Part shown: positions 15,501 to 24,347 of the stretch, piece by piece | How the letters are laid out: every line of letters starts with the position of its first letter | How positions within the stretch are numbered: the stretch's first letter is position 1 | Assembly (NCBI GenBank): GCA_015257665.1 | Contig: JABZJS010000001.1 | Location: 1-64,000, forward strand | Length of the DNA: 64,000 bases | From: Nanosynbacter sp. | Lineage (GTDB): Bacteria; Patescibacteriota; Saccharimonadia; Saccharimonadales; Saccharimonadaceae | Direction: 5' to 3' | Program-made: the position numbers and the translations under genes | The notes under the pieces: model-generated | Databases searched by the model: none | What the model saw: only the letters and a program-made list of their open reading frames with translations | Told to the model about the DNA's origin: nothing

Positions 15501-15620
15501 ACCCTCACGGTATGCTCGCTACACAAGAAAATATATGGAGGCCAGCAAATACGCGAACGGGCAAGCTCCCCGCATCATCTGGCCGGAACATTTTCGGTGT
15601 AGTGAGTATGCCGTGAGGGT
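15501..15620 (+). repeat. Covarying structured repeat, copy 1
   Basis: A 24-nt left arm (15501-15524) pairs with 15597-15620 by 21 Watson-Crick and 3 G-U pairs. Inside it, GAAAAT (15527-15532) pairs with ATTTTC (15590-15595) and GGCCAG (15540-15545) with CTGGCC (15579-15584). The inner sequence AAGAAAATATNTGGAGGCCA is nearly identical in copy 2, while the outer arms differ but still pair. All three deviations are G-U on the plus strand (A-C on the other), which favours a plus-strand RNA. Confidence 0.55.
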
Positions 15621-15799
15621 ACTGTACCGATTCTAGGATTATGGATTAAGGCCGAGATGAGTAATGACCGAGACACACTTCACCCAAATAGGATCTCATC
15701 GAGTAAGCGCGAGCAACAATGCCAGCCATTTTTATGCAAACTCTCCTCATGCCATAGTAAATAATGGTACAATAAAGGAAAACCAAGAAGGAGATCGCG

Positions 15800-16354
15800 A
15801 TGTTTGATACCACCCCCTACGAAGAAAAGATGAACCATGTGCTAGAGCACCTAGAGGAGCGCCTGGGGAAGATCCGCACCGGCCGGGCTCACGCGAGTAT
15901 GCTTGATGGCATTATGGTCGAGGCGTATGGCACCAGTATGCCGCTCAACCAAGTGGCTAACGTGACGGCACCGGAGGCAACGCTGCTGCAGATCACGCCA
16001 TTTGACCCAGCTAATTTGCAAAAGATTGCCAGCGCCATCCGAGCCGATCAAGCGCTTGGCCTCAACCCCAGCGACGATGGTCACGTCGTCCGTGTGCCAG
16101 TGCCACCACTGACGGAGGAGCGCCGCAAGCAACTGGTTAAGCAAGCCAGCGAGAAGGTAGAAGAAGCACGCATTGCCCTGCGCGGGGTGCGCCAAGACGC
16201 CCTGAAGGATGCCAAGCGCCGCAAAGAAGCCAAAGAGCTGAGTGAAGATGACGTGAAGGCGGTGGAGAAGGAGATCGATCGCCTCATGGCACAGCATCAA
16301 ACTACGATAGAAGCCGCCTTCGCTGCTAAAGAGAAGGATATCTTGACGATTTAA
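15800..16354 (+). CDS. frr: Ribosome recycling factor
   Basis: 184 residues, family-standard length. LGKIRTGRAHASMLDGIMVEAYG and the C-terminal LTEERRKQLVKQASEKVEEARIALRGVRQDA are RRF signatures; it splits post-termination ribosomes with EF-G. AAGGAG precedes ATG 15800. A TACAAT at 15768-15773 could be its -10 box. In many genomes pyrH separates tsf and frr; it is absent here. Confidence 0.96.
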   Translation: MFDTTPYEEKMNHVLEHLEERLGKIRTGRAHASMLDGIMVEAYGTSMPLNQVANVTAPEATLLQITPFDPANLQKIASAIRADQALGLNPSDDGHVVRVPVPPLTEERRKQLVKQASEKVEEARIALRGVRQDALKDAKRRKEAKELSEDDVKAVEKEIDRLMAQHQTTIEAAFAAKEKDILTI

Positions 16355-16394
16355 TGATGCGCTCTCTGCTGACGTACGCAACCAACCGCCCATC

Positions 16395-17102
16395 ATGGAG
16401 CCAGGCATGAGTGCTACCATGCACTTGCCGCAGCATGTTGGCTATATTGTTGATGGCAATCGGCGCTGGGCCAAGCAGCGTGGCCTCTCAGCCCAAGAGG
16501 GGCACAGCGCGGGCTACGAGAAGCTGCGCGATATTGCTCTTACTACCATCGAGCGTGGCGTGCCCTACGTCAGCGCCTATATCTTTAGCACCGAGAACTG
16601 GCACCGCAGCGGCCCAGAGGTCAAGCACTTGATGAATCTGCTGGTGACGATGCTCGACCAAGACCTGCCAATCTTCATCGAGCATGGGGTGCGCATCCGC
16701 GTGGCAGGGACGCGCCTGCGCCTAAGCCGGCGGGTCAAGAAGGCGATCGATGCTGCTGAGGCTGCCACCAAGGATTTGCAGCAGGGCACGATGGTGCTGT
16801 CGTTTAATTATGGTGGGCAGCAGGAGATTATCGACGCGGTCAATCGCTTGCGTAAAACGCTCTCGGTTCATAAGAAAGTAACAGCCCAGATCTTTGAGCA
16901 ATTTTTGTATACACCAGATGTGCCGCCGTGTGATTTGATCGTTCGCACCAGTGGTGAGCAGCGGCTGAGCAACTTCATGCTGTGGCGCAGCGCCTATAGC
17001 GAGCTGCTGTTCTTGGATAAGCCATGGCCAGATATGACACACGCCGACGTCGATGCTTTGCTGGCCGAGTATGCCCGGCGGCAGCGACGCTTTGGAGGAT
17101 AA
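16395..17102 (+). CDS. uppS: Undecaprenyl diphosphate synthase
   Basis: 235 residues from ATG 16395; ATG 16407 is equally plausible. The DGNRRWAKQRG motif (from residue 20) includes the catalytic Asp and phosphate-binding residues; FSTENWHRS and the C-terminal DLIVRTSGEQRLSNFMLWRSAYSE are typical of cis-prenyltransferases. It makes the C55 lipid carrier for peptidoglycan and surface glycans. It sits 12 nt upstream of rseP, a common pairing (often with cdsA in between, missing here). Confidence 0.95.
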   Translation: MEPGMSATMHLPQHVGYIVDGNRRWAKQRGLSAQEGHSAGYEKLRDIALTTIERGVPYVSAYIFSTENWHRSGPEVKHLMNLLVTMLDQDLPIFIEHGVRIRVAGTRLRLSRRVKKAIDAAEAATKDLQQGTMVLSFNYGGQQEIIDAVNRLRKTLSVHKKVTAQIFEQFLYTPDVPPCDLIVRTSGEQRLSNFMLWRSAYSELLFLDKPWPDMTHADVDALLAEYARRQRRFGG

Positions 17103-17114
17103 CGAAGGAGGAAT

Positions 17115-18281
17115 ATGGAAATAGTCATTGGTATTATTATTGGGGTAATCGCACTGACGCTACTGGTGGCAACGCACGAGCTAGGCCACGGCATTGTGGC
17201 GCGGCGCAATGGTGTGGTGGTGGAGGAATTTGGCATTGGCTTTCCACCGCAGGCCTATAGCAAAGTGATCAAAAAAAGTATTCTGGGCGAGAATGTCCGC
17301 TTCTCGCTCAACTGGCTGCCGCTGGGTGGCTTTGTTAAATTGCAGGGCGAGCACGATGCGGCTGATCAGCCTGGTGATTATGGCGCAGCGACCTTTTGGC
17401 AAAAGACCAAGATCTTGCTGGCTGGCGTGACCGTCAACTGGTTAACTGCAGTGGTGCTCCTCACTGGCCTCGCCTGGGTGGGCTTGCCTAAGATGATCGA
17501 CAACCAATTTTACCTACCAAGCGACGCAGTGGTGAGCAACCACCCAGTGCAGCTGGGCACACTTACTCCTGGCTTGCCCGCCGCCAAGGCAGGTCTCCGC
17601 CAGGGTGATGCAATTAGCCAACTGGCTGGGCAAACGGTGCGCAGCACGTCCGACCTCGCACACTTTGCCAGCCAGCACAAGGGCGAAACTGTGCCTGTGG
17701 TGTACTCCCGCGGTGATAAGCAAGCCACTGCCATGGTGGCGCTGCGCAGCGATAACCCTGACCGCAAAGGCTATTTGGGGGCAGAGCTCACCAAGCAGCA
17801 AGATACAATCCGTGCCACCTGGTCGGCACCGATTGTGGGTGTGGTGACAACAGCGCAGCTTACTAGAGTGACGCTCCAAGGCCTGGGTGATATGGTGGTA
17901 AATCTCGCCACCAGTCTGGTGCAGCAGTTTAGCAGCGACAGCGCGACGAGCCAGCAGGCCAAGCAAAACTTATCACAGGTGGGCAATGCCGTGGCTGGCC
18001 CGGTGGGGATCTTTGCCATTATCTTCCCAGCAGCGGGGCAGGCTGGCGTGGTGCATGTGCTGCTGCTGACGGCGATCATTGCGTTATCGCTGGCAGTGAT
18101 GAATATCTTGCCCATCCCTGCGCTCGATGGTGGCCGCTGGACAGTGATGGCGATCTTCCGCCTGCTGCGCAAGCCACTTAGCAAGCAGATGGAAGAGAAT
18201 ATCCAAGCAGCTGGTTTCTTGTGTTTGCTGGGCTTGATTGTGCTCGTGACGATTGCTGATATAGGGAAGTTGGTGCACTGA
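17115..18281 (+). CDS. rseP: RseP-type site-2 metalloprotease
   Basis: 388 residues. The zinc-binding HELGH lies at residues 21-25 in the first membrane helix, the LDG motif with the third ligand at 337-339 (NILPIPALDGGR), and a single PDZ-like region at about 150-210 (LGTLTPGLPAAKAGLRQGDAI). Several membrane segments frame these. It cleaves substrates inside the membrane after a first external cut. GAAGGAGG precedes ATG 17115, close behind uppS, suggesting an operon. Confidence 0.93.
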   Translation: MEIVIGIIIGVIALTLLVATHELGHGIVARRNGVVVEEFGIGFPPQAYSKVIKKSILGENVRFSLNWLPLGGFVKLQGEHDAADQPGDYGAATFWQKTKILLAGVTVNWLTAVVLLTGLAWVGLPKMIDNQFYLPSDAVVSNHPVQLGTLTPGLPAAKAGLRQGDAISQLAGQTVRSTSDLAHFASQHKGETVPVVYSRGDKQATAMVALRSDNPDRKGYLGAELTKQQDTIRATWSAPIVGVVTTAQLTRVTLQGLGDMVVNLATSLVQQFSSDSATSQQAKQNLSQVGNAVAGPVGIFAIIFPAAGQAGVVHVLLLTAIIALSLAVMNILPIPALDGGRWTVMAIFRLLRKPLSKQMEENIQAAGFLCLLGLIVLVTIADIGKLVH

Positions 18282-18387
18282 TGCAGGTTACGCAGTGTAG
18301 CAGGGCAGAGCGTTATCGTGGAGGGTTGCAGCGCAGGGAGCTATGGTTGCTCAATCGCGTAATGGTAATACATAAGGAACTCACTTC

Positions 18388-19185
18388 ATGATACGTGTTG
18401 CTCTTCGGCCCAAAGCCGCTCACTCCTCCCAGCCCAAGACACCGCTCACACCACGCCAGCGCCTGCTGCGCGGTGCCTCGTGGCTCGGTTGGCCGCTGTG
18501 GGTCTGGCTGAGCTTTATGGGGGCGGGGTTACTCTGTAGTGCAGTACTCTACCTTCTCTTTCATGGCCAAGAGTCGGTGCCAGTCTTGCCGCTCATTATG
18601 ATGCAAACGGCGGTCTATGTGGTGGCATTGGCGCTGCTGATTGGCCTGCCGTGGCTGGTGCAGCGCGCACGGCCCAAGATGCCAGCGAGCTTTCGCACCA
18701 CCTGGCGCCAGCTTGGGTGGCGGCGCTCGCTGCAGTGGCGCGACTTTGGTTGGGCGCTGGTGGGCTTTATTATCTATATCGTGCTGTCGATGATCGCACT
18801 GGCGGCGGCCAAGCAGTGGCTGCCTGGCTTTGACGCGACTCAGGCACAGAACCTCGGCTACCAGCAGCTCTATGGCACAGAGCGCTTGCTCGCCTTTGCA
18901 ATGTTGGTGGTGGTGGCACCGGTGGCCGAGGAGCTGGTGTTTCGCGGTTATTTGTATAGTAAGCTCCATGCTGCGCACATGCCACCATGGCTTATTACCG
19001 TAGTGGTGAGTGGGCTCTTTGGTTATGTGCATGGCCAGCTCAACGTTGGCATCGATGTGGCGATGCTCAGCGTGGTGCTGGTGGCGCTGCGCCATACGAC
19101 TGGTACAATATGGCCCGGCATTCTCATTCATATGCTCAAGAATGCGATTGCATTTTTGGCGATGTTTGTCTTTATGGTGGGATGA
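18388..19185 (+). CDS. CPBP-family intramembrane metalloprotease
   Basis: 265 residues with about six membrane segments. The CPBP (CAAX protease/bacteriocin-processing, Abi) motifs are EELVFR (181-186), FGYVH with His215, and His248 in ILIHMLKNA. Such proteins are membrane endopeptidases whose substrates are mostly unknown; some process or give immunity to peptides. AAGGAAC lies before ATG 18388, with a possible -10 TAATAC further upstream. It stands alone between rseP and proS. Confidence 0.85.
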   Translation: MIRVALRPKAAHSSQPKTPLTPRQRLLRGASWLGWPLWVWLSFMGAGLLCSAVLYLLFHGQESVPVLPLIMMQTAVYVVALALLIGLPWLVQRARPKMPASFRTTWRQLGWRRSLQWRDFGWALVGFIIYIVLSMIALAAAKQWLPGFDATQAQNLGYQQLYGTERLLAFAMLVVVAPVAEELVFRGYLYSKLHAAHMPPWLITVVVSGLFGYVHGQLNVGIDVAMLSVVLVALRHTTGTIWPGILIHMLKNAIAFLAMFVFMVG

Positions 19186-19282
19186 TAGGGAAGAACGAGC
19201 CGACTGACGAACTCAACCTAGAGATCTTATTTTTTGTCGATATCTTTTCTCCCGTATCAATCCTAGAACCCCTCTTTCTTGG

Positions 19283-19420
19283 CATCTCTCTACTGGCGCA
19301 GGAGCTCATCGAACAAGAAAATATCTGGAGGCCAGCAACCAAATATACGGAAAAGCACTATCATTCTATCTGGCCGGAACATTTTCGGTTCGGTGAGCGA
19401 CTGCACCAGCGATGGTTTTT
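19283..19420 (+). repeat. Covarying structured repeat, copy 2
   Basis: The left arm 19293-19314 pairs with 19388-19409 (18 Watson-Crick, 1 G-U, a tandem G-A/A-G pair and one C-A). The inner GAAAAT/ATTTTC and GGCCAG/CTGGCC stems and the sequence AAGAAAATATCTGGAGGCCA are shared with 15501-15620, whereas the outer arms have a different sequence. An outermost CATC/GATG pair is followed by a T run (19416-19420), so it may also terminate transcription before proS. Confidence 0.5.
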
Positions 19421-19495
19421 GAGATGAAATTATGAGCATTCAGCCTGGCTGTCTCATGCCGCTTTTGCCAATATTGTGTTACTATAAGAGAGATT

Positions 19496-21217
19496 ATGCG
19501 ATTATCACACACCTTCACCCGTACCCGCAAACAAGCCCCCGCCGATGAGGTGGCGCACAACGCCCAGCTGCTAATTCGCGCTGGCTACGTGCACAAGACG
19601 ATGGCCGGCGTCTATTCCTATACGCCGCTGGGCCTGGCCGTGCTCGAGAATATCAAGCAGATTGTCCGCGAAGAAATGAACCGCATCAGCAGCCAAGAAC
19701 TGCTGATGAGCACCCTGCAGCGCCAGGAGCTCTGGCAGGAGACTGGCCGCTGGAGCGATGAGCTGGTGGATGTGTGGTTCAAGTCGCACCTGCAGGATGG
19801 CACTGAGGTCGGCTTTGGCTGGACGCACGAGGAGCCGATTATCGAATTGCTGCGTAGCTACCTTAAGAGTTACAAAGACCTGCCCATTAGCGTCTACCAA
19901 TTCCAGAACAAACTCCGCAACGAGCTGCGCGCCAAGAGCGGCATCATGCGTGGGCGTGAGTTTATCATGAAGGATATGTATAGCATCCACGCCAGCAAGG
20001 AAGACCTTGACGCCTACTACCAAGCGGTCATCGAGGCCTATAAGCGTTGCTATAACCGTTTTGGTCTGGGGGATGACACCTACGTCACCTTTGCCAGCGG
20101 CGGGGCCTTTACTAAGTTTAGCCACGAATTCCAGACGATTTGTGAGACAGGTGAGGACGATATTTTCATCGTGCCAAGTACGAATGTTGCCTACAACGCC
20201 GAAGTTGCACCGGTGCGTGCAACACCGAACCCGGATGCTGGTGCTGCCATGAAACCATTAGGCATGTTAGACGACGAAAATATCATCGGTGCGGAAGCAC
20301 TGACGAAAGCGCTGGACATTCCGCGCACAGCTAGCACTAAGTCAATGTTGTACGATTCGCCAGATGGTATGTTGCTGGCGGTAGTACGGAGTGACTATGA
20401 AATTAACGAAGATAAGCTTAAGGCGGTGGCGAACGTATCGTGGCTGCGCCTAGCGGATGGTGAACAGATTAAGGCGACAACAGGGGCGAAGCTAGGCTTT
20501 GCTGGGCTATATAATCTACCAGAGAATGTGCGGCTGTTTGTTGATGATTCATGTGAAGATATGGTGAACTTTGAAACTGGTGCCAATAAAACTGGTCAGC
20601 ATGCCTATAACGCTAACTGGGGCCGTGATATACCGCGACCAAGCGAGTTCGTCGAGATTAAACTTGCGAAAGAAGGTGATATTTCGCCTGAGACTGGCGA
20701 AGTCTACCAAAAACGTCGCACGGCTGAGGTGGGCAATATCTTCAACTTTGGTACCCAAAAATCAGAGGAGATGGGCCTGGTCTTTACCGGCGAGGATGGC
20801 CGCCAGCACCACGCCTACATGGGCAGCTACGGCATTGGCATCACCCGCGTGATGGGCGTGATTGTAGAGAAATTTGCTGACGACAAAGGCCTAGTGTGGC
20901 CAGAAGAAATAGCGCCAGCCCGCGTCCACTTGGTGCAGATTGGCAAGGAGTCGGTAGCGGCGGCAGATAAGCTTTATGATACACTGCAGCACGCTGGCAT
21001 TACGGTGCTATACGACGACCGCGCCGCTCGTCCCGGGGAAAAATTTGCCGATGCAGAGCTACTCGGCATGCCAACCCGCGTCACGGTAAGCGACCGACTG
21101 CTTGAGGCAGAGGAGTGGGAGATCGTAGATCGCCGGACGGGCAAGCAGCAGCGCTTGACGACAAGCCAATTGCTTGCTACACTGGGTAACCATTGCGGAG
21201 CTTGTCGCACGGTATAG
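19496..21217 (+). CDS. proS: Prolyl-tRNA synthetase (bacterial type)
   Basis: 573 residues, the length of the editing-domain form. Class II motifs: TPLGLAVLENIKQIVREEMN (motif 1 area), RAKSGIMRGREFIMKDMYS (motif 2) and HHAYMGSYGIGITRVMGV (motif 3). The INS/YbaK-like editing insertion spans about residues 225-410, and the C-terminal anticodon-binding domain starts near 470. ATG 19496 lies a few bases after TATAAG with no ribosome site. Codon choice inside the insertion (20180-20750) looks more AT-rich than on either side. Confidence 0.95.
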   Translation: MRLSHTFTRTRKQAPADEVAHNAQLLIRAGYVHKTMAGVYSYTPLGLAVLENIKQIVREEMNRISSQELLMSTLQRQELWQETGRWSDELVDVWFKSHLQDGTEVGFGWTHEEPIIELLRSYLKSYKDLPISVYQFQNKLRNELRAKSGIMRGREFIMKDMYSIHASKEDLDAYYQAVIEAYKRCYNRFGLGDDTYVTFASGGAFTKFSHEFQTICETGEDDIFIVPSTNVAYNAEVAPVRATPNPDAGAAMKPLGMLDDENIIGAEALTKALDIPRTASTKSMLYDSPDGMLLAVVRSDYEINEDKLKAVANVSWLRLADGEQIKATTGAKLGFAGLYNLPENVRLFVDDSCEDMVNFETGANKTGQHAYNANWGRDIPRPSEFVEIKLAKEGDISPETGEVYQKRRTAEVGNIFNFGTQKSEEMGLVFTGEDGRQHHAYMGSYGIGITRVMGVIVEKFADDKGLVWPEEIAPARVHLVQIGKESVAAADKLYDTLQHAGITVLYDDRAARPGEKFADAELLGMPTRVTVSDRLLEAEEWEIVDRRTGKQQRLTTSQLLATLGNHCGACRTV

Positions 21218-21268
21218 CCATGCCCCTGGCATGCCTCACCGACTTTGCAAGAAAGGAGTATGAAGATA

Positions 21269-21727
21269 ATGAAAAAAACCTACCAGATTACTGATACTGG
21301 CCGCCAAGAGCTCGAGGCAGAGCTGGAGGAGCTGAAGGGTCGCCGCGGCGAAATTGCCGAGAAGATCGCTGAGGCTCGCGACTACGGCGACTTGAGTGAA
21401 AACGCCGAGTACGACAGCGCACGCGAAGAGCAAGGCGTGGTAGAGACGCGCATTGCCGAAATCGAGGAGATCTTGCTTAATGCCGAGCAGATTACTGCTC
21501 CAAGCACTGGTGCCATCCACCTAGGTAGTACTGTCTCTCTCGTCTCGGACACAGGGTTAGAAAAGACCTATACTGTGGTAGGTCCAGTTGAGGCTGATCC
21601 GCTGGAGAACAAGATCAGCGACGAATCGCCTCTTGGCCAAGCCTTGCTGGGCCACCGTGCAGGTGAGCAGGTGACGATCACCACCCCCAAGGGCGAGATC
21701 ACCTACACTATCCAGCAGGTGCAATAA
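21269..21727 (+). CDS. greA: Transcription elongation factor GreA
   Basis: 152 residues from ATG 21269 (MKKTYQITDTGRQELEAELE), chosen because AAAGGAG at 21252-21258 is 10 nt away; in-frame ATG 21245 and 21260 are poorly placed. The N-terminal coiled coil ends in ARDYGDLSENAEYDSAREEQ, holding the Asp/Glu tip that activates RNA polymerase's cleavage of backtracked RNA. The C-terminal FKBP-like domain ends in the usual GEITYTIQQV. Confidence 0.95.
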   Translation: MKKTYQITDTGRQELEAELEELKGRRGEIAEKIAEARDYGDLSENAEYDSAREEQGVVETRIAEIEEILLNAEQITAPSTGAIHLGSTVSLVSDTGLEKTYTVVGPVEADPLENKISDESPLGQALLGHRAGEQVTITTPKGEITYTIQQVQ

Positions 21728-21750
21728 GTATATCTCACTATGAATAATAG

Positions 21751-21779
21751 GCCGAGCAGTATGCGCTGCTCGGTTTTTT
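21751..21779 (+). terminator. Terminator after greA
   Basis: CCGAGCAG/CTGCTCGG stem (21752-21759 with 21766-21773), 6-nt loop, TTTTTT tail. Confidence 0.85.
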
Positions 21780-22067
21780 GTTAGCACTGGCGTGGAGGGG
21801 GCGTATTTATCCGGCTCTTGGCGGCCTTAATGACCTATTCTCCGTGGCTAGTGCTTCGTCCGATGACATGAAACTATTATGAGTGACTAGTCTCTAATCT
21901 TGGCATGAGAAAGGCTAAATATATGAAAAATCTTGACATAGTAGAGTCTAGCTCACTGGAGATACAGAAGAACCATACCAAACCATAAGCAAATCACCAT
22001 CATTGCGTTATTGTCGATGTTATGCTATGATAGGTAATCAACCATTAACAGCCCAAGGAGACCGACG
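21780..22067. other. Intergenic region before the 22.1-kb gene
   Basis: 288 bases without a supported gene. An extended -10 (TG plus TATGAT at 22026-22031) is a likely promoter for the next gene; an isolated TTGACA at 21933 has no matching -10. Confidence 0.45.
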
Positions 22068-22715
22068 ATGGCTCGATACACGGCACAACACGCATATCGC
22101 CCTAGTAAGGGGCACGGACATAAGAGGCCAGCCTATGAGTATGATCAGCCGAAATCTCAGCACGATAAACCCTCAGTAGTGCGGCGGCTCACCGCGCTGA
22201 CGGCAGCTGTGGCGGCGCTGATTGGTGGGGGTTATATTAGCTACCAGCACTACCAACCTAGCGAAAAAACCTCGGTTGCTGCAGCGCGGCCAACTTCTGG
22301 TGAGCTGGCGAAGTATACAGAGAGTCCCTTTGTGACCGATCCAGCCACTGACAAAACTCATTGTCGCGATAAAACCCGTCAAGAAATAACTGTGACAGCA
22401 GAGAACCCACAAACAACCATAACAAACCCTGATGGCAGCACAACACGACTCACTATGGTAAAATTCTCGACGGGCGAACAAGAACGGACGCAAGCGACAC
22501 TGGTGTATTCATCGAATGCAAAGAGGGGGGAGCACCAGGTACCAATTGCCATTGCAACTGGCCCAAGCGAGACTGGCAAGGGTGGCTGGAATGTGACGAC
22601 ATCACCCGATATTGGGTACGCGGGCACGGACATACAGGCCTCGATGACTGCATCTGGCCCTGGTGAAACAGCAATTGCATGTGCACCGCTGACTACTTCT
22701 TCGCAATCAAAATAG
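22068..22715 (+). CDS. Membrane-anchored extracytoplasmic protein, unknown
   Basis: 215 residues. A basic, polar cytoplasmic N-terminus (about 1-42, histidine-rich) precedes one membrane segment (about 43-60, LTALTAAVAALIGGGYI), then a Thr/Ser-rich outside domain with two cysteines (THCRD near 102, IACAP near 205) that could form a disulfide. AAGGAG lies 7 nt before ATG 22068. No family recognised. Likely located at the cell surface. Confidence 0.75.
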   Translation: MARYTAQHAYRPSKGHGHKRPAYEYDQPKSQHDKPSVVRRLTALTAAVAALIGGGYISYQHYQPSEKTSVAAARPTSGELAKYTESPFVTDPATDKTHCRDKTRQEITVTAENPQTTITNPDGSTTRLTMVKFSTGEQERTQATLVYSSNAKRGEHQVPIAIATGPSETGKGGWNVTTSPDIGYAGTDIQASMTASGPGETAIACAPLTTSSQSK

Positions 22716-22812
22716 GAGAGAGACTAGCTGCTAAGTGCCGCACTTCTCTAAGAACTTGGTAGAGTGGAGCGATTAGACTGTTGCCCTAGTCGACAACCAT
22801 CCCATTCTTCGC

Positions 22813-22818
22813 TATAAT
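22813..22818 (+). promoter_or_regulatory. -10 box of lysS
   Basis: TATAAT, 11 nt before ATG 22830; the predicted leader is only about 5 nt, too short for a ribosome site. Confidence 0.5.
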
Positions 22819-22829
22819 AGCAAGCAATT

Positions 22830-24332
22830 ATGGCGACATTACAAGACTACCGAGACGAACGATTACGAAAATTAACTGCTTTGCGCGAGCTAGGCATCGA
22901 CCCTTACCCAGCACACACTGAGCGCACACACGACTGTGCGACAGTGGTGATGCAGTACGACGAACTGGCTGGCCAGAAGGTGACGGTGGCTGGGCGCGTG
23001 GTGTCTATCCGCAGTTTTGGCAAATTGGCCTTCATCAAGCTGCAAGACGCGAGCGGCGAAGTGCAGCTCTATCTGCAGCGCGACACAATGGCCGAGCTCG
23101 ACGCTCCGCGCGGTATCCTGGGTATGAAGCAGCTGCGGCTGCTTGATACGGGCGACTTTGTCGAGGCAACGGGCACGGTGCTGCGGACGAAGACGGGTGA
23201 GATTTCGGTTGGGGTACGTGAGCTGCGGCTGCTCACCAAAGCCCTGCGGCCACTGCCAGAAAAGCTCGAGAATAAAGAAGAGCGTTTTCGCCGCCGCTAT
23301 GTGGATATGAATGTTAACCCAGCGGTGCGTCAGCGCTTTTATCGCCGCAGCGTGTTTTGGCAGGCGACGCGCGATTACCTCAACCAACACGGCTTTACTG
23401 AGGTCAACGTGCCGGTGCTGGAGCACACCACCGGTGGGGCGGATGCCAACCCGTTTGTGACCCACATGGACGCGCTGGACGGCCAGCAGTTTTACCTGCG
23501 GATTAGCCACGAGCTGCCGCTCAAGCGCCTGCTGGGCGCGGGGTTCGAGAAGGTCTACGATATTGGCCCGCGCTTTCGCAACGAGAATTATTCTGATGAG
23601 CACCTGCCCGAGCATATCGCCATGGAGTGGTACGCCGCCTATTGGGACTGGCAGCGAGGCATGCGCTTTATGGAAGACATGTACAAGTATGTGCTGGAGC
23701 GAACCTTTGGCACGCTGCAGTTTACCCTGGGCGAGTTTGAGGTGGATATGAGTGGCCAGTGGCAGGTGTGGGATTATGCCGAGGTGATTCACAAGCACTA
23801 CGGGATTGATGTGTATAATACCACGATTGAGGAAGTCGCTGCTAAGCTGAAAGAACATGGCCTGGAGGTAGAGAAGACTGATTCCATCCCGCGCGGCATC
23901 GATAAGCTGTGGAAGAATATCCGCAAGACGGTGGCTGGGCCGGTCTGGCTGGTTAATACGCCCAAGTTTATCAGCCCGCTCTCTAAAACCAACCCGGATA
24001 ACCCGCAGACGGTGGAGCGTTTCCAGCCGGTGATTGCCGGCAGCGAGCTTGGCAATGGTTTTAGTGAGCTGAATGACCCGATCGACCAGCTGAACCGCTT
24101 TGTGGAGCAGCAGCAGATGCGCGACGCTGGCGACGAGGAAGCGATGATGCTGGATATCGACTTTGTGGAGATGCTAGAATACGGCATGCCGCCGGCCTGC
24201 GGCTGGGGCTTTAGCGAGCGCGTCTTCTGGATTTTTGAAGGCGTCACAGCGCGCGAAGGCGTGCCATTCCCACAGCTCAAAAGCGACATCGACGAGACGA
24301 CGCGGGCGGTATACCCAGATATTCAATTATAG
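22830..24332 (+). CDS. lysS: Lysyl-tRNA synthetase, class II
   Basis: 500 residues, typical length. The N-terminal OB fold (VTVAGRVVSIRSFGKLAFIK) binds the anticodon; class II motif 2 is FRNENYSDEHLPEHIAMEWY, and the C-terminal motif 3 is CGWGFSERVFWIFEGVT. The Gly-Arg usually seen in motif 3 of LysS (G-I-G-x-D-R) is replaced by GWGFSERVFW, noticeably divergent. Aminoacylates tRNA-Lys. A very short leader is predicted from the -10 box at 22813. Confidence 0.92.
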   Translation: MATLQDYRDERLRKLTALRELGIDPYPAHTERTHDCATVVMQYDELAGQKVTVAGRVVSIRSFGKLAFIKLQDASGEVQLYLQRDTMAELDAPRGILGMKQLRLLDTGDFVEATGTVLRTKTGEISVGVRELRLLTKALRPLPEKLENKEERFRRRYVDMNVNPAVRQRFYRRSVFWQATRDYLNQHGFTEVNVPVLEHTTGGADANPFVTHMDALDGQQFYLRISHELPLKRLLGAGFEKVYDIGPRFRNENYSDEHLPEHIAMEWYAAYWDWQRGMRFMEDMYKYVLERTFGTLQFTLGEFEVDMSGQWQVWDYAEVIHKHYGIDVYNTTIEEVAAKLKEHGLEVEKTDSIPRGIDKLWKNIRKTVAGPVWLVNTPKFISPLSKTNPDNPQTVERFQPVIAGSELGNGFSELNDPIDQLNRFVEQQQMRDAGDEEAMMLDIDFVEMLEYGMPPACGWGFSERVFWIFEGVTAREGVPFPQLKSDIDETTRAVYPDIQL

Positions 24333-24347
24333 CCAAGGGGATGGTGT

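Noticed and set aside
15501..15620. Integron attC site or T-box for the structured repeats
   Set aside because: No GTTRRRY/RYYYAAC core ends and no integrase; no T-box bulge sequence (TGGNACC), although copy 2 lies before proS.
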